From: Alphaproteobacteria bacterium
GTDB lineage: Bacteria > Pseudomonadota > Alphaproteobacteria > RS24
Assembly: GCA_015163825.1 (NCBI GenBank)
Contig: JAAOIL010000205.1
Span: 1 to 7,379 of the forward strand
DNA length: 7,379 bases
Direction: 5' to 3'
Below are positions 1-6,426 of the stretch, piece after piece (position 1 is the first letter of the stretch; each line of letters opens with the position of its first letter). The notes beneath the pieces were generated by a model that worked only from the letters and a program-made list of their open reading frames with translations, had not been told where the DNA came from and did no database searches. A program made the position numbers and the translations under genes.

Positions 1-864
1 GGTGTTGATGTTATGAGCGCAAACTTTACCGCCCATGCTAGTGATGTTTGGACAACGGCACAGGCGGTCTTTGCCGCATCTGAAACTGCCAATAATATCA
101 CGCATTTTGATGCGGCTCTTTTTGCGGCGATGCCCGATATCAGTGTGGATTATGCGGTTATAGAACGCAGCCTTGATGTGGTGAATGTGCCAGCGCATTT
201 TCAGTGGAGCGATGTTGGTTCGTGGCGCAGTGTTGCCGATGCCCAAGACAAAGATGAAAATGGCAATGGGGCGGTCGGCATAGAGAGCGACCACCTTATT
301 ATGCGCGACACACATAATAGTTATGTTGAGGTGCATAGTTTAGATAAAAAGATTGTCGCCACAATAGGGCTAGAGGATATTGTGATTATTGATATGCCTG
401 ACGCTTTGCTGGTGGCGACCCGCGACAAAGCACAAGAAGTGCGTGGCATTGTTGATAGTCTAAAGGCGGGTGATGAGTTTGCACAAGGGCTGACACAAAC
501 ACCACCTGTGGTGCATCGCCCATGGGGAACCTATAGCACTCTAAATAAACAAGAGACTGGAAATAAAAAAGAAAATAATTATCAGGTGAAACGTATAACG
601 GTTGATGTCGGGCAGAAATTGAGTTTGCAATACCACCACCATCGGGCGGAGCATTGGGTCGTGGTGCAGGGGATTGGCGAAGTACAAATCGGTGATGATG
701 TATTTGAAACACGCGCAGGGGAATATCGTTATATTCCGCTAGGGCAAAAACATCGCCTAACCAATATCGGTGATGAATTATTGATATTGATAGAAGTGCA
801 ATGCGGGGATTATTTGGGCGAAGATGATATTGTGCGCCTCGCTGATGATTATGGTCGCTCGTGA
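1..864 (+). CDS. manC: Mannose-1-phosphate guanylyltransferase / mannose-6-phosphate isomerase, 3' part (ManC/AlgA type)
   Basis: Bifunctional cytosolic enzyme making GDP-D-mannose: the N-terminal domain transfers GMP from GTP to mannose-1-phosphate and the C-terminal cupin domain interconverts fructose-6-P and mannose-6-P. Only the last 287 codons are present, because the frame is open to base 1. The Met at base 13 lies inside the nucleotidyltransferase domain and is not a credible start; the family is usually about 460-480 aa. Counting from base 1, the end of the nucleotidyltransferase domain shows the SVDYAVIERS stretch and WSDVGSW (residues 69-75). The isomerase domain begins near RPWGTY (about 173). 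It carries the metal-site signature Q210, H212-H214, E217, H218 in LQYHHHRAEHW, then YIPLGQKHRL and the family's usual ending YLGEDDIVR...DYGR. It supplies the substrate for both Gmd enzymes in the window but is transcribed toward their operon. Its last 16 bases overlap the end of the convergent wecA-like gene. Identification is firm; whether the missing N-terminus is intact cannot be seen. Confidence 0.95.
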   Translation, partial: GVDVMSANFTAHASDVWTTAQAVFAASETANNITHFDAALFAAMPDISVDYAVIERSLDVVNVPAHFQWSDVGSWRSVADAQDKDENGNGAVGIESDHLIMRDTHNSYVEVHSLDKKIVATIGLEDIVIIDMPDALLVATRDKAQEVRGIVDSLKAGDEFAQGLTQTPPVVHRPWGTYSTLNKQETGNKKENNYQVKRITVDVGQKLSLQYHHHRAEHWVVVQGIGEVQIGDDVFETRAGEYRYIPLGQKHRLTNIGDELLILIEVQCGDYLGEDDIVRLADDYGRS

Positions 865-1907
865 GCGGTAAGGTTTCGTATAAGCAAGCGATAATAAAAT
901 AAGGGTAGCGCAATAAACACCACCCCCGCCGCCACCCCTTGCAGGGTAGGGGCAATAAAGGGGGTCAGGATAAATATCGCAACGCCAATCCAAATAAGGG
1001 CAATCGCCCCCGCCCCCATAATCAGTAAAATCTGTCGGGGGGCGAAGCCTTTATTTTGCAAGAGGTGATGTAAGTGGGTGCGGTCGGCAGAAAAGGGCGA
1101 CCGCTTTTGGCGCAAACGCCGATAGCTGAGTGTTAAGGTCTCAATCACCGGCAGAGCAATCAACCAGGGGATAAGCGAACTCGGAAAAGAGTCACCGCCC
1201 TCATAAGTGCTGGCGGTAATCAAGAAATAACTGAGCAATAGACCGATAACCATAGAGCCAGAATCGCCAAGAAAAACTTTGCGCCCCCTAATGGCGCCCA
1301 TATTGAAAATCATAAAGGCGGTCACCGCCCCGATAGCGGTGGCAAGTGCCCCGCCAAAATTAGTGCCAAAATTGGTGGGGAGGGGATATCCCAACATAAT
1401 CATTAACCCCACCAAATGAATGAGGGCAATGAGGCACAACCCCCCCGCCAGCCCGTCTAAGCCGTCTGCCATATTGATAGCGTTAATCAATCCGACAATG
1501 GCAATAATCGTGAAAGGAGCAGCGTATGCCCCCAGATAAAGCTCTTGCGCCGCATAAGTGCCAAACGACACGATGACTAAATCATCACCATAAATCAATA
1601 AAGCCGTTATTGATATTTGCCCTAGCAGTTTCACAAGGGGGCGCATATCTAACATATCATCAAGCACACCCAACACCAGCAATCCACAAAGGCTCGCCAA
1701 TAAATAAAGGCTAGGCTGGGCAATTGCTATAAAGGTGAAACCAATGGCAATGCCGCCTATTAATGCCACCTCCCCCTTATGTTGTTTGCGGGTGTCGGGC
1801 TTATCGGTTAGCCCAAATCTTTTTGCCAAAGGGTGCAGAGCAAACAAAACCCCCGCACATAATATAAAACTCGCCAGTCCTGTATATAATGCTGTATATA
1901 AAGTCAT
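849..1907 (-). CDS. wecA: WecA-like polyprenyl-phosphate N-acetylhexosamine-1-phosphate transferase (MraY/WecA family)
   Basis: Integral inner-membrane enzyme of the polyprenyl-phosphate sugar-1-phosphate transferase family. It moves a sugar-1-phosphate, typically GlcNAc-1-P from UDP-GlcNAc, onto undecaprenyl phosphate and so starts O-antigen or capsule repeat assembly. The 352-aa product has the family motifs in order: DKPDTRKQHKG (35-45) followed by the GGIAI segment, DDMLD (83-87, Mg2+/catalytic aspartates), NAINMADGLDG (142-152), FLGDSG (212-217), and THLHHLL (277-283). The His-x-His-His signature marks the WecA/TagO/WbpL side of the family rather than MraY. About ten or eleven hydrophobic segments are evident. 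The start is an ATG forming TAATG with the upstream stop, and AAGGA sits 9 bases upstream (1917-1921). It is the last gene of the minus-strand operon. An in-frame TNFG-TNFG tandem duplication lies at residues 178-185. The actual sugar (GlcNAc, GalNAc, QuiNAc or FucNAc) cannot be told from sequence, so the symbol denotes the family only. Confidence 0.9.
   Translation of the reverse strand: MTLYTALYTGLASFILCAGVLFALHPLAKRFGLTDKPDTRKQHKGEVALIGGIAIGFTFIAIAQPSLYLLASLCGLLVLGVLDDMLDMRPLVKLLGQISITALLIYGDDLVIVSFGTYAAQELYLGAYAAPFTIIAIVGLINAINMADGLDGLAGGLCLIALIHLVGLMIMLGYPLPTNFGTNFGGALATAIGAVTAFMIFNMGAIRGRKVFLGDSGSMVIGLLLSYFLITASTYEGGDSFPSSLIPWLIALPVIETLTLSYRRLRQKRSPFSADRTHLHHLLQNKGFAPRQILLIMGAGAIALIWIGVAIFILTPFIAPTLQGVAAGVVFIALPLFYYRLLIRNLTAHERP
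1353..1376 (-). repeat. 12-base tandem duplication in the wecA-like gene
   Basis: GCCAAAATTAGT is followed at once by GCCAAAATTGGT (plus strand), identical at 11 of 12 bases. It is in frame and codes for TNFG-TNFG at residues 178-185, in the loop between two hydrophobic segments. Confidence 0.75.
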
Positions 1908-3205
1908 TATGCGGTTTCCTTATGCAACATCATAGCGATGATGAAAATCACAAAACTGCTGGCAATCATAACGCTTTGCCACAGGCTATAGCTGAATAAA
2001 AACTGCCCACAATAGGCACTCACCGCCGCTAGGTAATAAGGGTAATGGCTGGTGGGGGCGGTTGCCAATAATAAGCGCAAAGCTTGTATCACTGCCAGTA
2101 AAAATAAAATACCCCCGACAATGCCAAAGTTAAAAATGAATTGTAAAAATATATAATGCGGGTGCTGGGCGATGATAGCGGTATTTTTATTTTCAAAATA
2201 AGCGGGAATAGATGCCATTGAAGGTATGGATTGCGCGGTGCGTAGATAATCAGGTAAGGCGGCGGGGGCGTAATTGCGATCGCTATTTAAGCCACGCCCA
2301 AAAAGTGTGTGTCCTTGTGTGTCGTTGGCATAAACATAAAAAATGAAACGACGGATATTCACACTCGCCACTTCATTTAATTTTGCGGGAATAAGATTAT
2401 TGATTTGGGGCTGGTCAAAACTATATTTTGCAAGTGGGGCGGAAAATAAAATAGCACCAACAAACCCCGCTATCATAAGGCGGTGCGTGAGGCGGGGCAT
2501 GGGATTGGTAGTGGCTTTAGCAAAGGCAAACACCACCACCCCCATTATCATCGCCAGCGCCGCACTTTGGCTTTGCGACAGCAGACTTATACTGATGGCG
2601 GCGATAAGGCTTGCCACCATAAGTTTTGGGTGCGAACGCGCATAAAAGGCGGCGCAAATAAATATCAACACAGAGGCTATCCCCAAAGCCCGATTGACTT
2701 GCCGTGTTGGTTCCGATGTATAGCCGAGCCAAAGCGATAAATCTTGTCCGTTGATATATTGGCTCGCCATATTCAAATAGGGTGTGTAGTGCATCCACAA
2801 GCCAGAGATGAAAGTTGCGCCCACCCCGATAGAAACACTTGCCGCCAGATATTTTATCTGCGCAGGGGTGAAACTGGTATTTTTCATCCATATCAACAAG
2901 GCGACAAAGCCACTAATAAAGGCGATTAGTTTTAGAGCAAGCGCCCCACTGAAAGCGGGGGTCGCAGACCAAAAATAAGAGGCAAATATATATGCCACTA
3001 GCACCCATACCCAGCCTAGATTCCCCCCCAAAAAATGTTGGCGTAGATATTTGAGGGGGCGTTTTTGTATGAGGCTTATAAGGCACAACACAGCAGCGAT
3101 GGCGAATAAAGCGCTAAATCCCTTCACGGCAATCGGTAAAACCACACCGCTTAAACATAGGGTGAAAAATATCAGTCTATCAATATGTGTCATCCTAAAA
3201 TCCAC
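1907..3205 (-). CDS. O-antigen ligase/polymerase-family membrane protein (WaaL/Wzy-like)
   Basis: Polytopic inner-membrane protein of 432 aa with roughly ten to twelve hydrophobic segments, matching the O-antigen ligase/polymerase superfamily. The best family signs are in the second half: LLSQSQSAALA in a membrane segment (about 208-218), then a long extracytoplasmic loop beginning NIRRFIFYVYA and LFGRGLNS (301-308). The loop ends with QHPHYIFLQFIFNFGIVGG (347-365), the counterpart of the usual HPHN-x-FLQ...G motif. Such proteins either ligate lipid-linked glycan to lipid A core or another acceptor, or polymerise repeat units; sequence alone does not separate the two. The longest reading uses a GTG at 3205 that overlaps the upstream stop as TAGTG and lacks a clear Shine-Dalgarno. 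An in-frame ATG at 3193 (MTHIDRL) is an equally plausible start and costs four residues. A run of seven G after six T lies at codons for about residues 58-61. The 3' end overlaps the wecA-like start by one base. Family confidence is good; exact role is unsettled. Confidence 0.8.
   Translation of the reverse strand: MDFRMTHIDRLIFFTLCLSGVVLPIAVKGFSALFAIAAVLCLISLIQKRPLKYLRQHFLGGNLGWVWVLVAYIFASYFWSATPAFSGALALKLIAFISGFVALLIWMKNTSFTPAQIKYLAASVSIGVGATFISGLWMHYTPYLNMASQYINGQDLSLWLGYTSEPTRQVNRALGIASVLIFICAAFYARSHPKLMVASLIAAISISLLSQSQSAALAMIMGVVVFAFAKATTNPMPRLTHRLMIAGFVGAILFSAPLAKYSFDQPQINNLIPAKLNEVASVNIRRFIFYVYANDTQGHTLFGRGLNSDRNYAPAALPDYLRTAQSIPSMASIPAYFENKNTAIIAQHPHYIFLQFIFNFGIVGGILFLLAVIQALRLLLATAPTSHYPYYLAAVSAYCGQFLFSYSLWQSVMIASSFVIFIIAMMLHKETA
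1917..1921 (-). promoter_or_regulatory. Ribosome binding site of the wecA-like gene
   Basis: AAGGA on the minus strand stands 9 bases before the ATG at 1907, inside the end of the ligase/polymerase gene. It is the clearest Shine-Dalgarno in the operon and fixes the start at the TAATG overlap. Confidence 0.6.
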
Positions 3206-4317
3206 TATAAGATTTTGCGATAGGCATCAAGGGTGGCAGAGGCGGTTTTTTGCCAAGTGAAATCTGTTATGGTGCGTGTGTGTGAAATCGCCCCCATCTC
3301 TGCTAAATCACTAGCGAGTAAATTATCAATAGCGGCGGCGAGGGTGCGCGGCTTTTGCGGCGGACACAAAATGCCGTTTTCACCATCACGCACAAGGGTC
3401 GGCAATCCCCCGACATTGCTGGCGACAATCGGTAGTGATGCCGCCATCGCCTCCAGACAACTAATGCTGGTGGCTTCCATAAGGGAGGGTAGGATTGCGA
3501 AATCAGCCGCACTATAATAAGGCGCAATCTGTGTATGCGACATCTCACCTGTCATAATAAATCGTCCGTAAAAATTTTTCTCTAGCACATCGGCAATCTC
3601 TGTTTCTTGCTTGCCGCCACCGATGATGAGCAATTTTAATTTTGGGTGCTGAATATATTGTGTGGCGTTTGCTAAATCAAGAATACCTTTTACAGGCTCC
3701 AGCCGACTGGTGATGATGGCGAGGGGTTCGTCTTCTTTAACACCAAAACTATTGCGCAAACGTGTGCGGTTGCGTGTATTGCGCATGAATTTTTCCACGA
3801 CCACGCCATTGGGAATATAAGCCGTTTTCGCCCGCAAAGGCGATATTGTATGCAAGCGGTCTTCGCTAGGGGCGAGCAATAAATCAATCGGTGCGAATAA
3901 TTTATCCAGTTTTTTGATGCTGTTTTTACCTTTTTGTAATCGGTTCAAATAGCCGGATGAGTGATTGGTAAAAACAATAGGCGCAGGTTTTGGGGTTAGC
4001 CCATGCAGTGGTAATAATCCGTGTAGGTGGATTATATCGGGGGCGATAATTTTACATAATTTATCTATTCGTGCATTGATTTGATACCCATAAAAGGGGC
4101 GCAAAAAGCGTCGCGGCAGAGAGTGGAGATGCACCCGCCCATCTTTGTTTGTCGGGGCTATGTTTTTTATAGGCTTTGTTAGAATATGCACTTCGTGGTC
4201 TTCGTGTCCTTCGCGTCCTTCGGTAGTGGCGGCGATGGCTTGATAGAGCTCATGCACATGGGTGGCGATACCCCCAATGGTTGGGGGATAATCATAAGAG
4301 ACTGCTAATATCTTCAT
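3205..4317 (-). CDS. GT4-family glycosyltransferase (GT-B fold)
   Basis: Cytosolic, probably membrane-associated glycosyltransferase of 370 aa with a GT-B fold, expected to transfer a sugar from a nucleotide donor to the growing lipid-linked glycan with retention of configuration. The N-terminal half has SYDYPPTIGGIATHVHEL (7-24), the nucleotide-free acceptor-side pattern common in GT4, and PDIIHLHG (93-100). The C-terminal half has TSRLEPVKGI (203-212, with the donor-phosphate contacts R205 and K210), IIGGG (231-235), and the EX7E element E281...E289 in LMEATSISCLEAMA, followed by GGLPTLVRDGENG. I chose the ATG at 4317 because the protein then begins MKILAVSYDYPP as in relatives, and GGGGGTGAG (4321-4329) lies just upstream. 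The longer GTG reading from 4362 would run into the fcl gene and adds an unfamilial 15-residue leader. There are 20 bases between it and the fcl stop. A four-unit tripeptide repeat at residues 33-44 is unusual. Donor and acceptor are unknown; GDP-fucose is a guess from its neighbours. Confidence 0.9.
   Translation of the reverse strand: MKILAVSYDYPPTIGGIATHVHELYQAIAATTEGREGHEDHEVHILTKPIKNIAPTNKDGRVHLHSLPRRFLRPFYGYQINARIDKLCKIIAPDIIHLHGLLPLHGLTPKPAPIVFTNHSSGYLNRLQKGKNSIKKLDKLFAPIDLLLAPSEDRLHTISPLRAKTAYIPNGVVVEKFMRNTRNRTRLRNSFGVKEDEPLAIITSRLEPVKGILDLANATQYIQHPKLKLLIIGGGKQETEIADVLEKNFYGRFIMTGEMSHTQIAPYYSAADFAILPSLMEATSISCLEAMAASLPIVASNVGGLPTLVRDGENGILCPPQKPRTLAAAIDNLLASDLAEMGAISHTRTITDFTWQKTASATLDAYRKIL
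4191..4226 (-). repeat. 9-base-period tandem repeat inside the GT4 gene
   Basis: On the plus strand the four units are CTTCGTGGT, CTTCGTGTC, CTTCGCGTC and a degenerate CTTCGGTAG. On the coding strand they read in frame as the tripeptides EGR, EGH, EDH and EVH (residues 33-44 of the GT4 protein). The last unit coincides with the GHEVHILT-like strand usual in GT4 enzymes, so the first three look like an added expansion between helix 1 and strand 2. Confidence 0.8.
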
Positions 4318-4320
4318 GGG

Positions 4321-4329
4321 CTCACCCCC
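4321..4329 (-). promoter_or_regulatory. Probable ribosome binding site of the GT4 gene
   Basis: GGGGGTGAG on the minus strand lies in the 20-base gap after fcl and ends 3 bases before the ATG at 4317. The spacing is short, but it supports this ATG over the longer GTG reading from 4362, which has no such site. Confidence 0.45.
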
Positions 4330-4337
4330 GCTTCTTG

Positions 4338-5270
4338 TTAAGCAATGTTGTTGCAATACCACTCATAAGTGTGTTTTAGCCCCGTGTGCAAGTCTGTTTT
4401 TGCTTGCCAGCCTAATTGGGTAAGCGCACTGACATCTAGTAATTTGCGCGGCGACCCATCGGGCTTGCTGGCATTAAAGGTTAAGTCGCCTGTGAAGCCG
4501 ACAACATCTTTTATGGCTTTTGCCAATTGCGTAATGCTGACATCACGCCCCACACCAAGATTGATAGGGGCATCAGCAGAATAATTTTGTAATAAAAATA
4601 CAATGCCTTCGGCGCAATCATCTACATACATAAATTCGCGTTTGGGGTTGCCCGATCCCCAAACTTCCATATTTGCCGCCCCCGCCGCTTTGGCTTGGTG
4701 GCACTTATGCAAAAGGGCGGGCAATACATGCGATGTCGCAAGGTCAAAATTATCATGCGTGCCATATAGATTGGTCGGCATCACAGAAATAAAATCATCA
4801 CCATATTGGGTGCGATAGGCTTGGCATAATTTAATGCCGGCAATCTTGGCAATCGCATACCACTGATTGGTCGGCTCTAAGGCGCCGCTTAATAATGCCG
4901 CTTCGGCAATCGGTTGCGCCGCATCCTTCGGGTAAGCGCAACTAGAACCCAGAAACAATAATTTTTCCACGCCCACTTCATGGGCGGTGCGAATGATATT
5001 ACTGGCAATCATTATATTCGTATAAAGAAACTCTACAGGATAAGTATTATTGGCAAGTATCCCGCCAACTTGTGCCGCACACACCACCACGGCATCGGGC
5101 TTGGTATCTGCTAACCATTTTTCAACTTGGTCTTGGCGGGTGAGGTCTAGTGTGTCGCGCGGTGCTGTTAGCACCTCTGTATTTTGCCGCATCAATGCCG
5201 CACAACAAGCACGACCAACCATACCATTATGCCCCGCCACCCAAATTTTCTTATTCGCTAGGGCATACAT
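4338..5270 (-). CDS. fcl: GDP-L-fucose synthase (GDP-4-keto-6-deoxy-D-mannose 3,5-epimerase/4-reductase)
   Basis: Cytosolic extended short-chain dehydrogenase that epimerises C3 and C5 of GDP-4-keto-6-deoxymannose and reduces C4 with NADPH, giving GDP-L-fucose. The 310-aa length is normal for the family. Visible elements are the Rossmann glycine motif VAGHNGMVG (11-19), the GGILANNTYP segment (69-78), GSSCAYP (108-114, catalytic Ser109 and Cys111), EPTNQWYAIAKIAG (132-145, Tyr138 and Lys142), PTNLYGTHDNFD (165-176), His181 in SHVLPALL, and WGSGNPKREFMYVDD (204-218). These correspond to Ser107, Cys109, Tyr136, Lys140 and His179 of the E. coli enzyme as I recall it, so all catalytic residues are present. 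One oddity is Trp137 where relatives mostly have Pro. The ATG shares one base with the gmd stop (TAATG), implying translational coupling, and AAGG lies 10 bases upstream (5281-5284). It acts directly on the product of the upstream gene. Confidence 0.97.
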   Translation of the reverse strand: MYALANKKIWVAGHNGMVGRACCAALMRQNTEVLTAPRDTLDLTRQDQVEKWLADTKPDAVVVCAAQVGGILANNTYPVEFLYTNIMIASNIIRTAHEVGVEKLLFLGSSCAYPKDAAQPIAEAALLSGALEPTNQWYAIAKIAGIKLCQAYRTQYGDDFISVMPTNLYGTHDNFDLATSHVLPALLHKCHQAKAAGAANMEVWGSGNPKREFMYVDDCAEGIVFLLQNYSADAPINLGVGRDVSITQLAKAIKDVVGFTGDLTFNASKPDGSPRKLLDVSALTQLGWQAKTDLHTGLKHTYEWYCNNIA

Positions 5271-6352
5271 TACATATCAACCTTAATCGGTTTGGGGGGG
5301 TGTTGGATGGCATCTCTTGCCGCCACTACCATTTCGCTGACCAATTCCTCTAGGGTAATCTTCGCTTCCCAGCCGAGTAATTCTTTGGCACGAGAGGCAT
5401 CGCCTATCAATAAATCCACCTCTGTCGGGCGGAAATAACGAGGATCTATCTCTATCAATACTTGCCCTGTGTCGGCATCTTTGCCCACCTCATCAACGCC
5501 CTCGCCTTGCCAAATAATCTGCCGCCCAATATGGGAAAAAGCCAATTCCACAAAAGTGCGCACTTTCTCTGTGCGCCCTGTGGCGAGCACAAAATCTAGC
5601 GGTTCTTTATATTGAATAATAGCGTGCATGCCCTCAACATATTCGCGCGCATGACCCCAATCGCGTTTGGCATCAAGATTGCCAAGATACAATTTATCCT
5701 GCTTGCCCGCCTCAATCGCCGCTACCGCATAAGCAATTTTTTGTGTCACAAATGTTTCGCCGCGCAAGGGGCTCTCGTGATTAAACAAAATCCCATTTGA
5801 AGCGTGGATACCATAAGCCTCGCGATAATTAACGACAATCCAATAGGCATAAAGTTTCGCCACCCCATAAGGCGAACGCGGATAAAAAGGTGTGTTCTCA
5901 TTTTGCGGCACATCTTGGACCTTGCCATATAATTCCGATGTGGAAGCCTGATAAAATCGCGTCTTATTCTCTAGCCCCAGACTACGAATAGCCTCTAGCA
6001 GACGCAAAGTGCCAAAGGCATCGGCATTGGCAGTGTATTCTGCCGTCTCAAAACTGACCTGCACATGAGACTGCGCCGCTAAATTATAAATCTCATCGGG
6101 GTTAATATTTTGCACCAGACGCATAAGATTACTACTATCGGTTAAATCCCCATAGTGTAGAAAAAATTGCGGATTGGGCTCGTGAGGGTCGGTGTAGATG
6201 TTATCTATCCGTGCCGTGTTGAAAGAAGAACTGCGCCGCTTCAGACCATGCACTTCATAGCCTCGCGCTAGTAATAGCCGTGCGAGATAGGCTCCGTCTT
6301 GCCCCGTGACGCCTGTTACCAGCGCAATCTTTTTAGATTTATTCTGTGTCAT
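5270..6352 (-). CDS. gmd: GDP-mannose 4,6-dehydratase (fucose-pathway copy)
   Basis: Cytosolic NADP-dependent extended short-chain dehydrogenase that converts GDP-D-mannose to GDP-4-keto-6-deoxy-D-mannose, the first step toward GDP-L-fucose. The 360-aa protein has family-normal length. It shows TGVTGQDGAYLA (13-24) for cofactor binding, LKRRSSSFNTARID (37-50, the arginine-rich loop that contacts cofactor and the neighbouring subunit), GDLTDSSNL (68-76), FYQASTSELYG (133-143, Thr138 and Glu140), RSPYGVAKLYAYW (159-171, Tyr162 and Lys166), GILFNHESPLRGETFVT (187-203), RDWGHAREYV (230-239) and YFRPTEVDLLIGD (306-318). The start is the only early Met, and the usual short basic lead precedes the Rossmann strand; the Shine-Dalgarno is weak (an AAGAA-like stretch). 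It is the first gene of the minus-strand operon, so the promoter should lie in 6353-6426. Its stop overlaps the fcl start. A seven-C run occurs near the 3' end at HPPKP. Confidence 0.97.
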   Translation of the reverse strand: MTQNKSKKIALVTGVTGQDGAYLARLLLARGYEVHGLKRRSSSFNTARIDNIYTDPHEPNPQFFLHYGDLTDSSNLMRLVQNINPDEIYNLAAQSHVQVSFETAEYTANADAFGTLRLLEAIRSLGLENKTRFYQASTSELYGKVQDVPQNENTPFYPRSPYGVAKLYAYWIVVNYREAYGIHASNGILFNHESPLRGETFVTQKIAYAVAAIEAGKQDKLYLGNLDAKRDWGHAREYVEGMHAIIQYKEPLDFVLATGRTEKVRTFVELAFSHIGRQIIWQGEGVDEVGKDADTGQVLIEIDPRYFRPTEVDLLIGDASRAKELLGWEAKITLEELVSEMVVAARDAIQHPPKPIKVDM

Positions 6353-6426
6353 TATTCTTTTTGGTAAAGGGTTTGGGCTGGTTTGTCTAGTCTATCGTTT
6401 GCAAGCGGAATATGGTATGAGGCGTT
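6353..6426. promoter_or_regulatory. Divergent intergenic region between the two gmd genes
   Basis: These 74 bases separate the starts of the two divergently read dehydratase genes and are the only place in the window where transcription of either unit could begin from intergenic DNA. For the plus strand, TTGTCT around 6383 and an A+T-rich TATGGT-like stretch near 6411 are a weak -35/-10 candidate pair. For the minus strand, TTGCAA (complement of 6400-6405) could serve as a -35, but no convincing -10 follows. No operator palindrome, riboswitch or terminator was recognised. Two promoters back to back are inferred from gene layout more than from sequence. Confidence 0.4.
6419..6422 (+). promoter_or_regulatory. 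Ribosome binding site of the right-hand gmd-like gene
   Basis: GAGG stands 4 bases before the ATG at 6427. It supports that start, which also places the Rossmann motif GITGQDGAYLA at the expected distance from the N-terminus. Confidence 0.5.

Noticed and set aside
13..15. ATG as the start of a 283-aa ManC-like protein
   Set aside because: The frame is open to base 1 and the residues after it belong to the middle of the nucleotidyltransferase domain, so the gene is cut by the window.
935..952. CCCC...GGGG inverted repeat as a terminator for the convergent genes
   Set aside because: The stem is four pairs with a ten-base loop, it has no T run, and it lies within wecA-like coding sequence.
386..955. 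Long open frames antisense to manC, fcl, gmd and the ligase gene as extra genes
   Set aside because: Their products show no recognisable domain and are fully overlapped by genes with clear family motifs.
4318..4362. GTG at 4362 as the start of the GT4 protein
   Set aside because: It would overlap the end of fcl and add 15 residues unlike any GT4 N-terminus. The ATG at 4317 has a purine-rich site and gives the familiar MKILAVSYDYPP start.
5294..5300. Seven-G run near the end of the minus-strand gmd as a phase-variation tract
   Set aside because: It encodes the last residues (HPPKP) after the catalytic fold, so slippage there would hardly switch the enzyme off.
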